From: Pomacea canaliculata
Taxonomy: Eukaryota; Mollusca; Gastropoda; Architaenioglossa; Ampullariidae
Assembly (NCBI RefSeq): GCF_003073045.1
Contig: NC_037593.1
Span: 18,884,812 to 18,948,811 of the forward strand
Length of the DNA: 64,000 bases
Direction: 5' to 3'
Shown piece after piece: positions 36,850 through 47,076 of this stretch (its first letter is position 1; each line of letters begins with the position of its first letter). The position numbers and the translations under genes were made by a program. Below the pieces are notes generated by a model that was given only the letters and a program-made list of their open reading frames with translations, ran no database searches and was not told where the DNA came from.

Positions 36850-37270
36850 TAAGGTGATTAACTGCTGGCACGGAGGACCTTTGTTAGGCAGTTTTTTGCG
36901 CACGTGGCACATTGTAGCGCCTGCATGAGAGCAACAGCTGAAAGTTGGCATGGAGAGGTTGTTTGGTCTGAAATGATGTTATATGTCATCTTTCTGACTG
37001 CATGAAGGTACAAGTCAGGAAGTGGCAGCTGTGATGCACAAATAATTTTATTTCTCTGGTGGATCATCCGACTCTGGTCGGCCTTGCCTTGTCTTTGACG
37101 AGAAGGGGACCATCCTAGGCGGCGATGTCAAATGTGAGAATGCTCTCAACAAGCGTACTGTTGACAGATTCCAGCACCCCAGAGCAGACGTTGAAGCTGT
37201 GGAGTTTCGTCAGAAGGTGCAGTCTTTATCTCAAGCGATAGCGAAAAAGCGTACGTGTCAATCATTAGTA
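36850..37270 (-). mobile_element. LINE 3' coding remnant, same family as 48560-49140
   Basis: The minus strand reads RLHLLTKLHSFNVCSGVL, then ARPTRVG-like text and SQLPLPDLYLHAVRKM then NIISDQT. This is the thumb/C-terminal region of a CR1/Rex-like reverse transcriptase. It matches the plus-strand copy in an ATXN3 intron nearly word for word over LYLHAVRKM..NIISDQT. The frame is broken, and no 5' part is seen. Confidence 0.65.
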
Positions 37271-37282
37271 ATCGGTTGTTGA

Positions 37283-38089
37283 AACAAAAGCTGGTGACCT
37301 GCTTGTTTCATGACCCAATGGTTTCAACGATAAACTTTTGTCATCTAAGCTACGAGAATGCGAGCTGAAACAAGGTTTTCACTCCTCGAATATTAGGTCC
37401 GAATCAAATTGTAAAACTTCTATTTGTAGCTTTCTTAGTTGCCAAGCCAAGGAGCAAAAGTATACTTTAATGCTTCGCATCTGAAACTTTGAGCTACAGC
37501 TAATGAGATTTACCCGTAGATATATATATATACCGTCTCTCCTCTTAATAACACTGGAGTTGGTTAGAAGTACAGGATACGGCTAAAAGAAATCGCCAGT
37601 ATACTGATCAATTGGTTGATTTACGTATTTAGAAAATAGACAAATGTCTGCATACTTTGTATGGACGGAGAAAGGTTTCTGTTTAACTGGTGACTGCTTG
37701 TAATCTATATCTATAACAAGAAATGCACAGAAAATTCTGTATAAAATTGTTGGAGAGGAACATTTAGTGCTCCAGTCAATAACATTTGTTGTGGAAGAAT
37801 TTCCAACTGTCCTATGACCCTAATCAGGAGCGAAAATTTCATTCTCGTCTGTATTACCTGAAAAATACATAAAAAGTAAATAAAACTAAATCCAAATGTG
37901 TATATATATATCATTGTATATTTTTATTCTTTGTGCTCCTTTTTAAAAGATAAGACAGTGCGAAACTAGCAGGCGGCAGGCTTCCTAAAGCGCATTATCT
38001 GTAAGATTTATTTAGCCTCAACCACCAGTAATTTGTCACATACGCGTGGCGCGTTTACTCCACGTGAAGCCGTTCTTTCATCTACGATT
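37283..38089. other. Upstream region of the countin-like gene
   Basis: Nothing coding is recognised. TATATATA runs lie near 37520 and 37900. CpG-containing DNA (ACGCGTGGCGCG, 38042-38053) just before the start codon could belong to the promoter or 5' UTR. Confidence 0.35.
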
Positions 38090-40808
38090 ATGAAGGTAAG
38101 AAACAACAGCCCATATTTATGTAGTTTACTTAATTTTGTTCGTCCAGTTTTCCCACGACCTAGATGCCGCACGCATATAGGGTTTATAATAGCCTCGATC
38201 AACTATATGTGCCACTTATTAAATTGTTTGCAAATCATGTCATACATAAACTTTACAACGTCGGTTCAATTGGCACGAAGCTGAGACTGGTGTCAGACTA
38301 ATAACAGTTACTATTTCTGCAATGTTCATGCACATACACTCAAAAATGCTTTCAGTCCGTTAACTACAGTTAAAGTCGCTGTTGTATATATAATAAACCC
38401 CATCAAAATCAATGGAGTAGACTTTTTCACAAAAACATCGTAACATTTGTCAGATTAAGGCTCAAAAACACTTTTGTTTTGACTCAGCGGCTGGCAGTGT
38501 TGGTGGTTGCGCTGTTGTCAGTGCACGCAGCAGTTCCGAGGAAAAACTTTATCTCGCGCTCCTTTCCTGACCAGGCTGAAGTCAACCATCTCGGGCTTGA
38601 CCTCTGTCCCACATGCGTTGACTTCACCGACCAGACCATTGATATCATTCTTAACATAATTCTCAGTAAAGCAATGATTTCTCCAAAGACAAATATTAAA
38701 ATAAATTATTGACGTAGAATGACTTTTAACTGTTCTTATTAAACAGGGAACAAAATAATTTTTGTGTACAAGTTAACTTTATTTAATTCTTCAGCATTGT
38801 TCTTTTTAAAATATCAGACATTTCAAAAAAGCCTTGCATATTACAAATTATCATTTGCTTCGCATGACGTTGACAAAAAAATAAAAAAATAAAAAAATCA
38901 GAGTGCTATAATTTCATGAGACTATTAATGGTCCTGCACAGATGCTGGCGTGGTGGGTACATGTGCGGATTTGTGTCAGCTGGTGGAGCAGAAGACAGGC
39001 AGTGAAGTAATCGGTGCTGTCTGCGACATCCTGTGTGATGTGGCGGGCATCGAAGAATTTGTCAACCTCATCCAGAAGTAAATACATCTGCTTCATATTA
39101 ACTTAATTCGATCTAATATATAAATCTTAAATATTTACGAACTTAATATAGCGCGTCTAGAAATTTAGATCTAGGTCATTCACTAAATATTTTGTAGTCA
39201 TATGACTTGATTTAGAAAATTCATGTCTGACTTTATTTTTATATATATATTTGCCAGTTTCTAATTGCAACAGTATTTAGTTGTTGATTCCATGGTCAGC
39301 CATAGCAAATAAACATCAATGCTTCTTTTTATTGACACTAAAATATGTTGCAAATTTATGGTTACTTGTAGTAGAGAAAGTCTTGCAAATGTGTTAATAC
39401 AAAACAATAATGCATGTACGGGGCAAAAATCTCAGTACAATTACAAATAATTTATGTCTGAGTTCTACATTCTTGTTCAAAAGGGCTGATCTAGATCCAA
39501 TCTACTTCTGTGAACTGATCCGTCAATGTCCGATCTTTGACCAAGGTGATGCAAAGATCAAGGATCTTTCAGTTTCACCTCAAGTTGGACCTCAAGGTAT
39601 GTAGGTATCGTGCAAGAAAGCTTTCATTAATTGATGAAATTTCTAGAATCTCATCAGTTTATCAGACATACCTTTGCATAGTTGTATCTAACACTTAAGA
39701 ATCAGAATTTGGCAATATTGTGGCAAAATGCTCTGCTCAAAGCAGAAAAATATCATACTGGTGTGCAAAACTGTTTTAAAGCACTGTTTTTTTTTTCCTG
39801 TCCTCAAAGGCCACAAGACTATCACCTTTACTATCGACTCTCAGAATGGGACAGGCACAGGAGAGCTTATCCTTTTCATTGAAACTGTTGATGGAATCCC
39901 TGTTGGTAAAGAAACATTATTGAATTACCATTCTGAGAAAGAAAGGACTTCAACACGGCCCCTTCTGTATTCATTAAAGCTATGTCAAAAAAAAGATTGT
40001 CAACTAATTTGATCAGTTAATTATACTTCTATTTTTTCTTTAATGTTACAAAAAGCTGCATTACTATCTTCCACTTTTTTTTGGTATCTTTTTTTAATTA
40101 TAACTTACATTTTACAGAAACAGGTCTACTGTTGGAAGCACAAAAGCCAAGCGCCTTTCCATCCCCCCAGAGTTTTGCCTTGAAGGCAAAGCCAGACCCA
40201 AATTGTGATCCAACTCAAGATTTTTGTGAAATGTGGTTGCCTGGAAATTATACACTGATTGTCGGTGAGTTTTTATTTCATATTCATAGTTAATCAAATA
40301 ATGCAGAAGTTAAGGAACATGTCAATGTCAAAAAGAATTTCAAAGTCTAGGTTTAATTGTTGATTTGCATGAAGAGTGCTCTCTCAGTAAGTCTAAGCAG
40401 TAAAAAGAGCATTCGTCACCATTTAATATGGTATGGAAATATGCATGCTTTGGCTTTTTTAAAATGTGAAAATCTGTTCAGCCTTAATACCCTTACATTA
40501 GGAACAACTTCAAGGACAGTTTCTTCTGGGATGATAAAGTGGCATTTTTAAAAAAAATTAAGCAAGTTATCAAAATTTAATTAGTAAACAATTAAACAAC
40601 TTTTATTTGAAACAACACCCAAAGCATACCTCATACAAAGAGAAATCTAAGGAATGATAAAAAAGTTTGTCATATTCTCTGCAGCTTATCTGGTATTGTA
40701 TTCCCCACTAACCTTGTTTCAGATGTGTGCAATGGAGAGTGTGGCAGTAAACACCCTCATAGCCAAGTGTATGATCGTAAAACGGCCAACTTCACAATCA
40801 CTGAATAA
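38090..40808 (+). CDS. Secreted saposin-B domain protein, countin-like
   Basis: Seven coding exons: 38090-38095, 38488-38665, 38942-39077, 39484-39596, 39810-39905, 40118-40264 and 40723-40808. They sum to 762 nt, 253 residues, in frame. The first exon codes only Met-Lys; exon 2 continues the signal peptide (RLAVLVVALLSVHAA). Residues about 38-124 hold a saposin-B pattern with paired cysteines: CPTC, CADLC, CDILC and CELIRQC. A C-terminal domain follows (HKTITFTIDSQNGTGTGELI ... FCEMWLPGNYTLIV), ending FTITE*. Saposin-B folds bind lipids. The best remembered relatives are invertebrate proteins named after Dictyostelium countin. Role here is unknown; an extracellular or lysosomal protein is likely. 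AATAAA at 40935-40940 fits the poly(A) signal. Confidence 0.88.
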
Positions 40809-40934
40809 TACACCAGATCACTGAACTCTTCCAATGCATTTGGAAGCACTGGACAGCACATGACCTTCACATGCTGCATTTAATAATAATTAAAGATAAT
40901 TTTAATGACTGATGTCTGTTGTCTGCTTAGTGAA

Positions 40935-40940
40935 AATAAA
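40935..40940 (+). terminator. Poly(A) signal of the countin-like gene
   Basis: AATAAA lies 127 bp after the stop codon, the first canonical hexamer downstream. Confidence 0.6.
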
Positions 40941-41164
40941 AAGCATTCGATGTTGAATTCTTGTTTTACAAATCATGTATAACATTAAAATACAGTTCTG
41001 AAGCATATAACCACTCATTTTAAGATCCATTTAAGATAATGTGATAATACAGTTTTTCACTTATCTTGAGTGGAGGTTCTGAGTGTTGCATAGATGTTGG
41101 TGGAGGCTTTGTCATAGTACTTAATTTAACCTGCTGCTCAGGTACTAATGACAATGACAATTCT

Positions 41165-41905
41165 TTACTTACGAGGGGTAACAGGGCAAGAAATTAACTA
41201 CGTCCAGCCCTTTACTTTCATCTCCCTTTCCACTGTTCTTCTCCATGTTTCCTTTGGGCAGCCTCGTTTTCTTCGGCCGCCTGGAGTCCACCGTAAGGCG
41301 ACTCTGGAGAGGTCTGCTCTCTGTTGGTGTAGCACATGTCCAATCCATCGCCAACGCCTTTACTGAACCTGCGTGGTGATGGGCTCTGTTTCAGTTCTTT
41401 GGTGGAGTTCTTCGTTGGTGAAGGTATTTGGCCAAAAGATGTTAGGTATGCGCCTGATGCATCTGTTTTGGAAGACCTCAACCTTGTTACTGATCATTTC
41501 AGTCATCTTCAATGATTCTGATCTGTAAAGGAGGGTGCTGATCACATTTGACTTGAAGATTCTCAGCTTGATTATCTGACTGATGTTTTTTGCCTTCCAT
41601 GTGCTTCTGAGTGAGGCGAAGGCCATCCCCGGTGTTTGAGATTTTGGACCTAAGATAGGTGAAACTGTCAACTTCCTCAATCTCTTCTCCATTTAGTTTG
41701 ATGCTGTCTTGGACTCTGGCATTCACTTTCATACTTTTCGTTTCCTTTGCGCTGACCTTCAAGCCAAGCTGTTTCTGAGAAAGCATTTGTTTTTTCCTGC
41801 ATGTCTTGGTGGTGGTGTGACAGCAGGGCAATGTCATCAGCAAAGTCCAAGTCTTCTAGCATTGTTGTTGCTGTCATAGTCGTGGTCCATCTGATCATTG
41901 GGGGG
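41165..41905 (-). mobile_element. 5'-truncated LINE (reverse transcriptase, RTE-like)
   Basis: The minus strand shows DLDFADDIALLSHHHQDM with the catalytic FADD, then GLKVSAKETKSMKVNA, SIKLNGEEIEEVDSFTYL, FASLRSTWKAKNIS and FQNRCIRRIPNIFWPNT, the standard order after motif C. The frame shifts several times between these blocks, so it is dead. The 5' side stops about 41905, where a SINE begins. Clade is judged RTE-like from memory. Confidence 0.85.
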
Positions 41906-41911
41906 TAGTCT

Positions 41912-42075
41912 GGTAGTGCAAAAGTTAGTGCATGTCACCAATACAGAAAGGGTTGGCCTTCCTTGATTCAGCTCTTGTCTTGGGCATGCTGTTTTTCCTC
42001 TGCATGTGGCATCTGTTTACAGGCCTTGCTGTGATATAGCCTTAGTAGTTAGCACAGTGTAAAACACCAATTACT
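41912..42075 (+). mobile_element. tRNA-derived SINE (family 1), degraded copy
   Basis: It aligns with the 5017-5208 element: GTGCATGTCACCAATACAG, GCATGTGGCATCTGTTTACA, TGCTGTGATATAGCCTTAG and AAAACACCAATT. The head is altered. It abuts the truncated LINE. Confidence 0.75.
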
Positions 42076-42079
42076 CAAC

Positions 42080-43105
42080 CCCACACACTTATTATTATTG
42101 GTTTTAATTTTGCAAGTGATTTCTTAGAGAGATCTGAAGTATTGTTGTCTCCAATTTTAACTAATTATTCAGGAAGTTAACAAATTAAGTGGGCAGGTGA
42201 AGTATTAGTGATTAGTGCAATGAAGATGTGCACATACTAACTGGGACCAGTTTAGTGTGCATGTAAATTATGGCCACCTTCAGACTGGCTTGTGGTTGAT
42301 TGTTGGGACTACCAAAAAAGAAAATAAAAAGCCAACCAAGCTCTGTTCCTTAATGAAATAAACTGAAAGCACACAAAAATATTATTTTAAAATTCATTAG
42401 GAGGCTCAGGGTTTTTTTTTTTTTTTTGTGCATCTTATGAAAAGTCCTCTCTTACAAATGTACACACATAATCCATGTTTACTAGGACAACATCAGAATC
42501 TATATAAAACGCCAGCAGACAGCTGCACTAACAGGTTCTTCCTGTCTTTAGTGGTCATTGCCATTCACCACCTCCACTTTACTAAGTCCTTGAATTTTGA
42601 TATGTTTTGTGTTCTCCTTGATCCCGATGATCTCCAGATATCTCTGATCTGCAAATAATAAATATACTTAAAATTTACCATACAACATATTTATATACAT
42701 ATGGGTAGTAGGTCTCTGACAGAAATGAAAATTATACAAATGTTATTCAATATTTATGAACTGATTTTTAGAAACTACCATTGACTACAATCTACAGAAC
42801 TGTTGATAATTTGAATGTTAAGTCTGAGACTCAACTAGCACCAGATGATTTGTTGTTCTGTAATTGTTTGTTACATTTTATTGATAATGCAGCAGGAATA
42901 CGTTAAACAACACGAGAAGCATTTCAAATTTTAAGCAAAGGTCAACATAACATCAATATCTTCGATGAATCGTTGAGAATCACTGTGAATGTTATTATTA
43001 TTTAGACAACTGGTCATAATCAATCACGATAGATTTATAGTAGAATTGCTAATGCCGCAGACTACAATGTTGGTAATATATATAGCAGTGCATAGACACC
43101 GATTA
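42080..43105. other. Spacer before the RNASEH2C divergent pair
   Basis: AT-rich DNA with no gene recognised. TTTATT near 42875 could be the poly(A) signal of the minus-strand small ORF. Confidence 0.35.
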
Positions 43106-43276
43106 CTAACTTGCACTTTTCGAGTCCCAGTTTTCATCACTTTTGCTCTTTTTTACATTCAGTGCATTCCACGCCACAACTCCCAATAGATTCCAGGCGA
43201 CCACAAAATAAATCCATCTGCCGTATTTCCTGAGTATACCGCTCTTAGCGGGATCGCCGTATCTGTACTTTTTCAT
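43106..43276 (-). CDS. Small single-pass membrane protein, unrecognised
   Basis: A 56-codon frame starts MKKYRYGDPAKSG and ends SDENWDSKSAS*. A basic N-terminus precedes one hydrophobic segment (WIYFVVAWNLLGVVAWNAL) and a charged tail, the layout of small mitochondrial or SMIM proteins. The frame stays open upstream to an ATG at 43405, which would overlap the RNASEH2C start, so I prefer 43276. Codons look more GC-rich and gene-like than the flanks. It is divergent from RNASEH2C. I do not recognise the family. Confidence 0.5.
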   Translation of the reverse strand: MKKYRYGDPAKSGILRKYGRWIYFVVAWNLLGVVAWNALNVKKSKSDENWDSKSAS

Positions 43277-43380
43277 TTTATGGAGCTCGTCGGCCACCAC
43301 GACAGACAGGAAGCTCTGCAATGACCCCGAAAGGGTCAAGTTCGTAAAGCGATGGGTCAAGGGTGTTCGGAGGCGGGAAG
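43277..43380. promoter_or_regulatory. Putative bidirectional promoter/5' UTR region
   Basis: About 100 bp separate the small minus-strand ORF from the RNASEH2C start. It is CpG-richer than its surroundings and has no TATA box that I can see, as usual for shared housekeeping promoters. Confidence 0.4.
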
Positions 43381-46071
43381 ATGGCTGTGTGTATCGATGC
43401 TGCATCGTTCAGGAATACTGGGGAAACAACATGCCATCATCTGCCGTGCACAATTAACGCAAATGGCAAGGCAAATGTAGCAGACTTCTTTGAAACAGCA
43501 ATAAGAATTGAAAATGAAGGTGAGCGCATGTTAGCAAAGCAACAAATGGTGCTTTGATTGAACCCATGATGTACCGATACGGTACAGATACGTCATCCTC
43601 ATCTTCTATATGTAATGAAGTTTTAATTAGGATTTTTTTTTTAAAAAAAAGACCAGCACGCCTAGATTTTCTTTAACTTTTGATGTCAAGGAAGACTACA
43701 ATCAAAGTTAGAGCTTCAATAATATGTGAATGAGGCATTCTATCGATCATAATTCAATACTTCTGGAGTTCCAGAAGACCTTGTCTCAAACAGTTAATTA
43801 TTGTATCTTCATGCTGTTGTAAACGTTTCGAGTCCACGTTGGTGGTGAGCACTATGTTATTATTATTTTTGTGATGTGGTAATGAAGTCTTGACCAAGAT
43901 ATTCAAGGCCTGTATCTCTTAGAACTGTTTGCTCAAATTTGAGTTAACGGTCTCATTTAAACAAATACATTGACCTGAATATTTTTTGGCACTTACCTAA
44001 GCCATTAACTACCAGGAAAATAGTGTCAGCAACATTTCAGTATTTATTGTATTACTGGTGATGTGCAGGTTTGACATCGTCATTCAGGGGTCGGCCACTA
44101 CATGGCCAAGAAGTGACATTGCCAGAGGGCTTCATAGGTAACTGAAGAGTATATTTCATATCACTTTTGGGGTTATGCTAAATGATTAGCAATATTTAAC
44201 AAAAGCTAGATTTTCATAGCTGTTAATAATAGTAAAATAACTGTATTTTGGATTGCTGCGCAGAAGAGATTAGATCTAGCTAAAATTGATCTTTTGAATC
44301 TGATTTGCAAAAATACAAGCCATTCACACTTTTCTGATTGAAGTATGCATTTTTTCGTCATTTTGTAAGCATGTGAAACTAAAGAAAGCTAAAGAAAAAT
44401 GCAGCAACCTTTAATTGGGTGCTTATTGTTCAATAATGTTGTTTGATGAAGCCCTATATCCACATGCTTCAGGCGTTGTTCTGAAGGAGAAAGGGGAAGC
44501 AGTAATTGAAGAAGAAGTCCGTCAGCTGCATGTGCAGCATCGGTTTTTGAAGTTCACAGCCTGGAATCTTGATAAAATTCCAAATGCAGATGACAGATTA
44601 AATAAGGCTTTGAGATGGATCAGCATTGCAAGGGCAGTGAGTATTTTTGTGCATGATCATATCCATAGAAGGTATAAAATCCCTACACATTCATCAAGTC
44701 ATTTTTGCCTTTTATACAGAGTGAAAAGAAAACCCACAGATATCAGTTATAGAAAGCAGATTTAATTGTTGAATTATTGACTTGCTATACTGCTGACCTC
44801 AATTCTTTATATAAATCAATCACTTGCTTTGTTCACAACTCTTCATGCCATATCTTTGTTATTTTAGTCCTATGTACTGTTACAGAGTTCGCAACTACTA
44901 TAAAACCTCCACTCAGAATGTAATCCATGTTCCTATACATCTACTATTTAAACTTATTGTGCATGATGTAATCTTATTCAGCAATCTGTGCTGATATTGA
45001 TGACATGTAGATTTCAGTTTATGGTTACTTTAAGTAGGGGAAAGTTTTATGGGCCTTTCCAGCTCTTTTGTCTTTTATTCTCTCTTCATTCAGTCTCTCT
45101 TACACTCACTATCTTTGTTTTGAGTGGTGACAAAAAAAAAAAAAACCCACTCTAGCAGGGACAGTGACCATCAAATGAACTGCAGAGCTTGTTCATTCTT
45201 CTGCAATCTTGCTTTCTTGTACTATCCAGTTTCTTGCCATTTATCAGTAATCAATGTGTTGAGATATAGGTTTATCACAAAAATAATCCTTAAAAGACAC
45301 TGCACAAGCATTTAGTAATACTTTTGTATTCTTAATTGTTGTCTTGTAAGCTGTATTGGAGGAAATGCAATTTTAGTATTAAATCTTAATAGTATTTCTA
45401 ATTACTAACAGCAAAAAGCAGCAGTTGCTGAATGCAATGAATGTACCTAAATACAGCTGTATTGATTGTAATGCTCATGAACCAAACCCCTCCCCACACC
45501 TAAACACCCTCCTTCATTTATCACCAGCTTTGTCTTTTGCTAGAACTCTGAATGGTTGTGAGATATTGAAATAAACACTATAAATTCACAGACAAAACAG
45601 CTGCTTTGTTAAGTAAGAATGCGTAATTTTCATCAGTTATAATTTGCACATAACAGCATTTTTGGAGGAATTAAGGATAGCAAATTCTGTCAACTGAAAG
45701 ATTTTTACCTGCAGGTTTTGAAATAACCAAGTTTTATTATGTGAGAAATACTATCTTACAACACAACAAGTTTTCAATAATGAAAGTCAGCTAGTATATT
45801 CCCAGTTTTGTTATCCATTTGCAGTGTCATAGCAGTTTTGAGAGTCACTTTTATATTGTTTTCAATATAGCAAAAGGCTTTATACATCTTTTGAGGACCA
45901 TTATAAACTCACCAAAATTTTCATTGAAATCTGAATTATTAAACATTAGAAAAATGTTGTGTAACATATGAGACCCCAGTGAATACGCTTTCAGATAAAA
46001 ACCTTATTTTTTGGCAGCTTCACAGACCAGTAGACCTGGAGAGCAGTCAGCAAAGTGTTTCAGGAAAATGA
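43381..46071 (+). CDS. RNASEH2C: Ribonuclease H2 subunit C
   Basis: Four exons: 43381-43519, 44069-44137, 44473-44636 and 46018-46071, 426 nt, 141 residues, in frame. The start is MAVCIDAASFRNTGE. Landmarks are HHLPCTINANGKANVADFF (vertebrate HLLPCEV...VGRFF), LTSSFRGRPLHGQEVTLPEG (vertebrate SFRGRCLRGEEVAVPPG), and HRFLKFTAWNLDKIP (vertebrate FSRFTLWGLETIP). RNASEH2C is a structural subunit of the nuclear RNase H2 complex that removes ribonucleotides from DNA; it has no catalytic site of its own. The last exon (LHRPVDLESSQQSVSGK*) follows a TTTTTTGGCAG acceptor and is the least certain part. Vertebrate proteins are about 164 residues. Confidence 0.93.
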
Positions 46072-47076
46072 CATTATCAAGAGGAACTGTGATGATTTAT
46101 TTCTCTTCTTTGGAGGGAGCAGTATCAGTTGTTTTTCTCAGATAAGAAAGCTCATATTATTAAGATTATGGACTCTAACCTGAGCCTGTCTTATTTCTTT
46201 CAGGCATCTATAACTCTTTAAACTTAGCTGTGCAATATCATTGCATTTCGAAGTTGTGTTCATTCAGACCCAGATTACTATGCATTTTGCTGAACAGTCT
46301 ATTTGAGTTTATATTTGTGCCAATGTTAAAAAAAAGGTTTCATATGATGGTTTAAATTTTGCCCATAATGATTAAAATCTTTTCAAGATACTTTGTTCTT
46401 GTTTGTAAAAATTGTGTCAAATCCCGTTCATGGTTTATATGCATAAAATATCAGTGCCTTGGCTAGCTGCACAGAGCATCACTAGCAGATTGATCTACTT
46501 TCTGTCTTCCATCTGGCAAACTTTTATTGAGTTGCAGTCTACACTCTTTGATGTGCATGCTTGTATATAAAATAGTTAACATCCTTTACAGAATAATAAC
46601 TAGGATAAATCTACTATGCTTTAACATGTTTAAGAAATTTGCAATCATTTGGTAAATTTTCGTTAAGAAGACAATCATTCTTTGACTCACTATTAACAAC
46701 CCAAAATAAGTAAGAAAACTTTTTTATCAGACTCACAATGTTGGTCTGCTGCTGAATTGGCACCTAGTCTTCCTAGATCAACATGTGTAGATTGTTATGT
46801 ACATTCATTGTAATCTGTCATTTGGAAGTGTTTGGAAAGATAAATTGCTACTATTATATCCTGCTAATCAAACTGCATCTCATTATTAATAAAGGCATTA
46901 CACCTGTAATAAATTACAGATCCACGAGAATTAATGAGTTAAGCACAATCCACTAAAAAAGCATATAAAAGCTATAATTTACAGTTAACATATCTACATC
47001 AAAGACTATGATTTTCTATGAAATTAAAAAAAAACATCTGAACAAAGCAGTCCAACTGAAATCTGGAATGATGGTA
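46072..47076. other. Convergent 3' flanks of RNASEH2C and ATXN3
   Basis: No gene is recognised. AATAAA near 46888 (plus) and TTTATT near 46523 (minus) are possible poly(A) signals for the two genes. Confidence 0.35.

Noticed and set aside
37046-37282. 78-codon plus-strand frame that looks like an exon (FDEKGTILGGDVKCENALNK...), with a possible gtacgt donor
   Set aside because: The minus strand of the same stretch reads as the C-terminal part of a LINE reverse transcriptase matching the copy at 48560, so the plus frame is its antisense shadow.
43570-43590. GTACCGATACGGTAC small palindrome in RNASEH2C intron 1
   Set aside because: A six-base stem is common by chance, and no second copy or context was seen.
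44637-44765. Continuation of RNASEH2C exon 3 to a stop at 44765
   Set aside because: It reads through a good GTGAGT donor; the spliced last exon at 46018 gives a C-terminus closer to vertebrate RNASEH2C in length and position.
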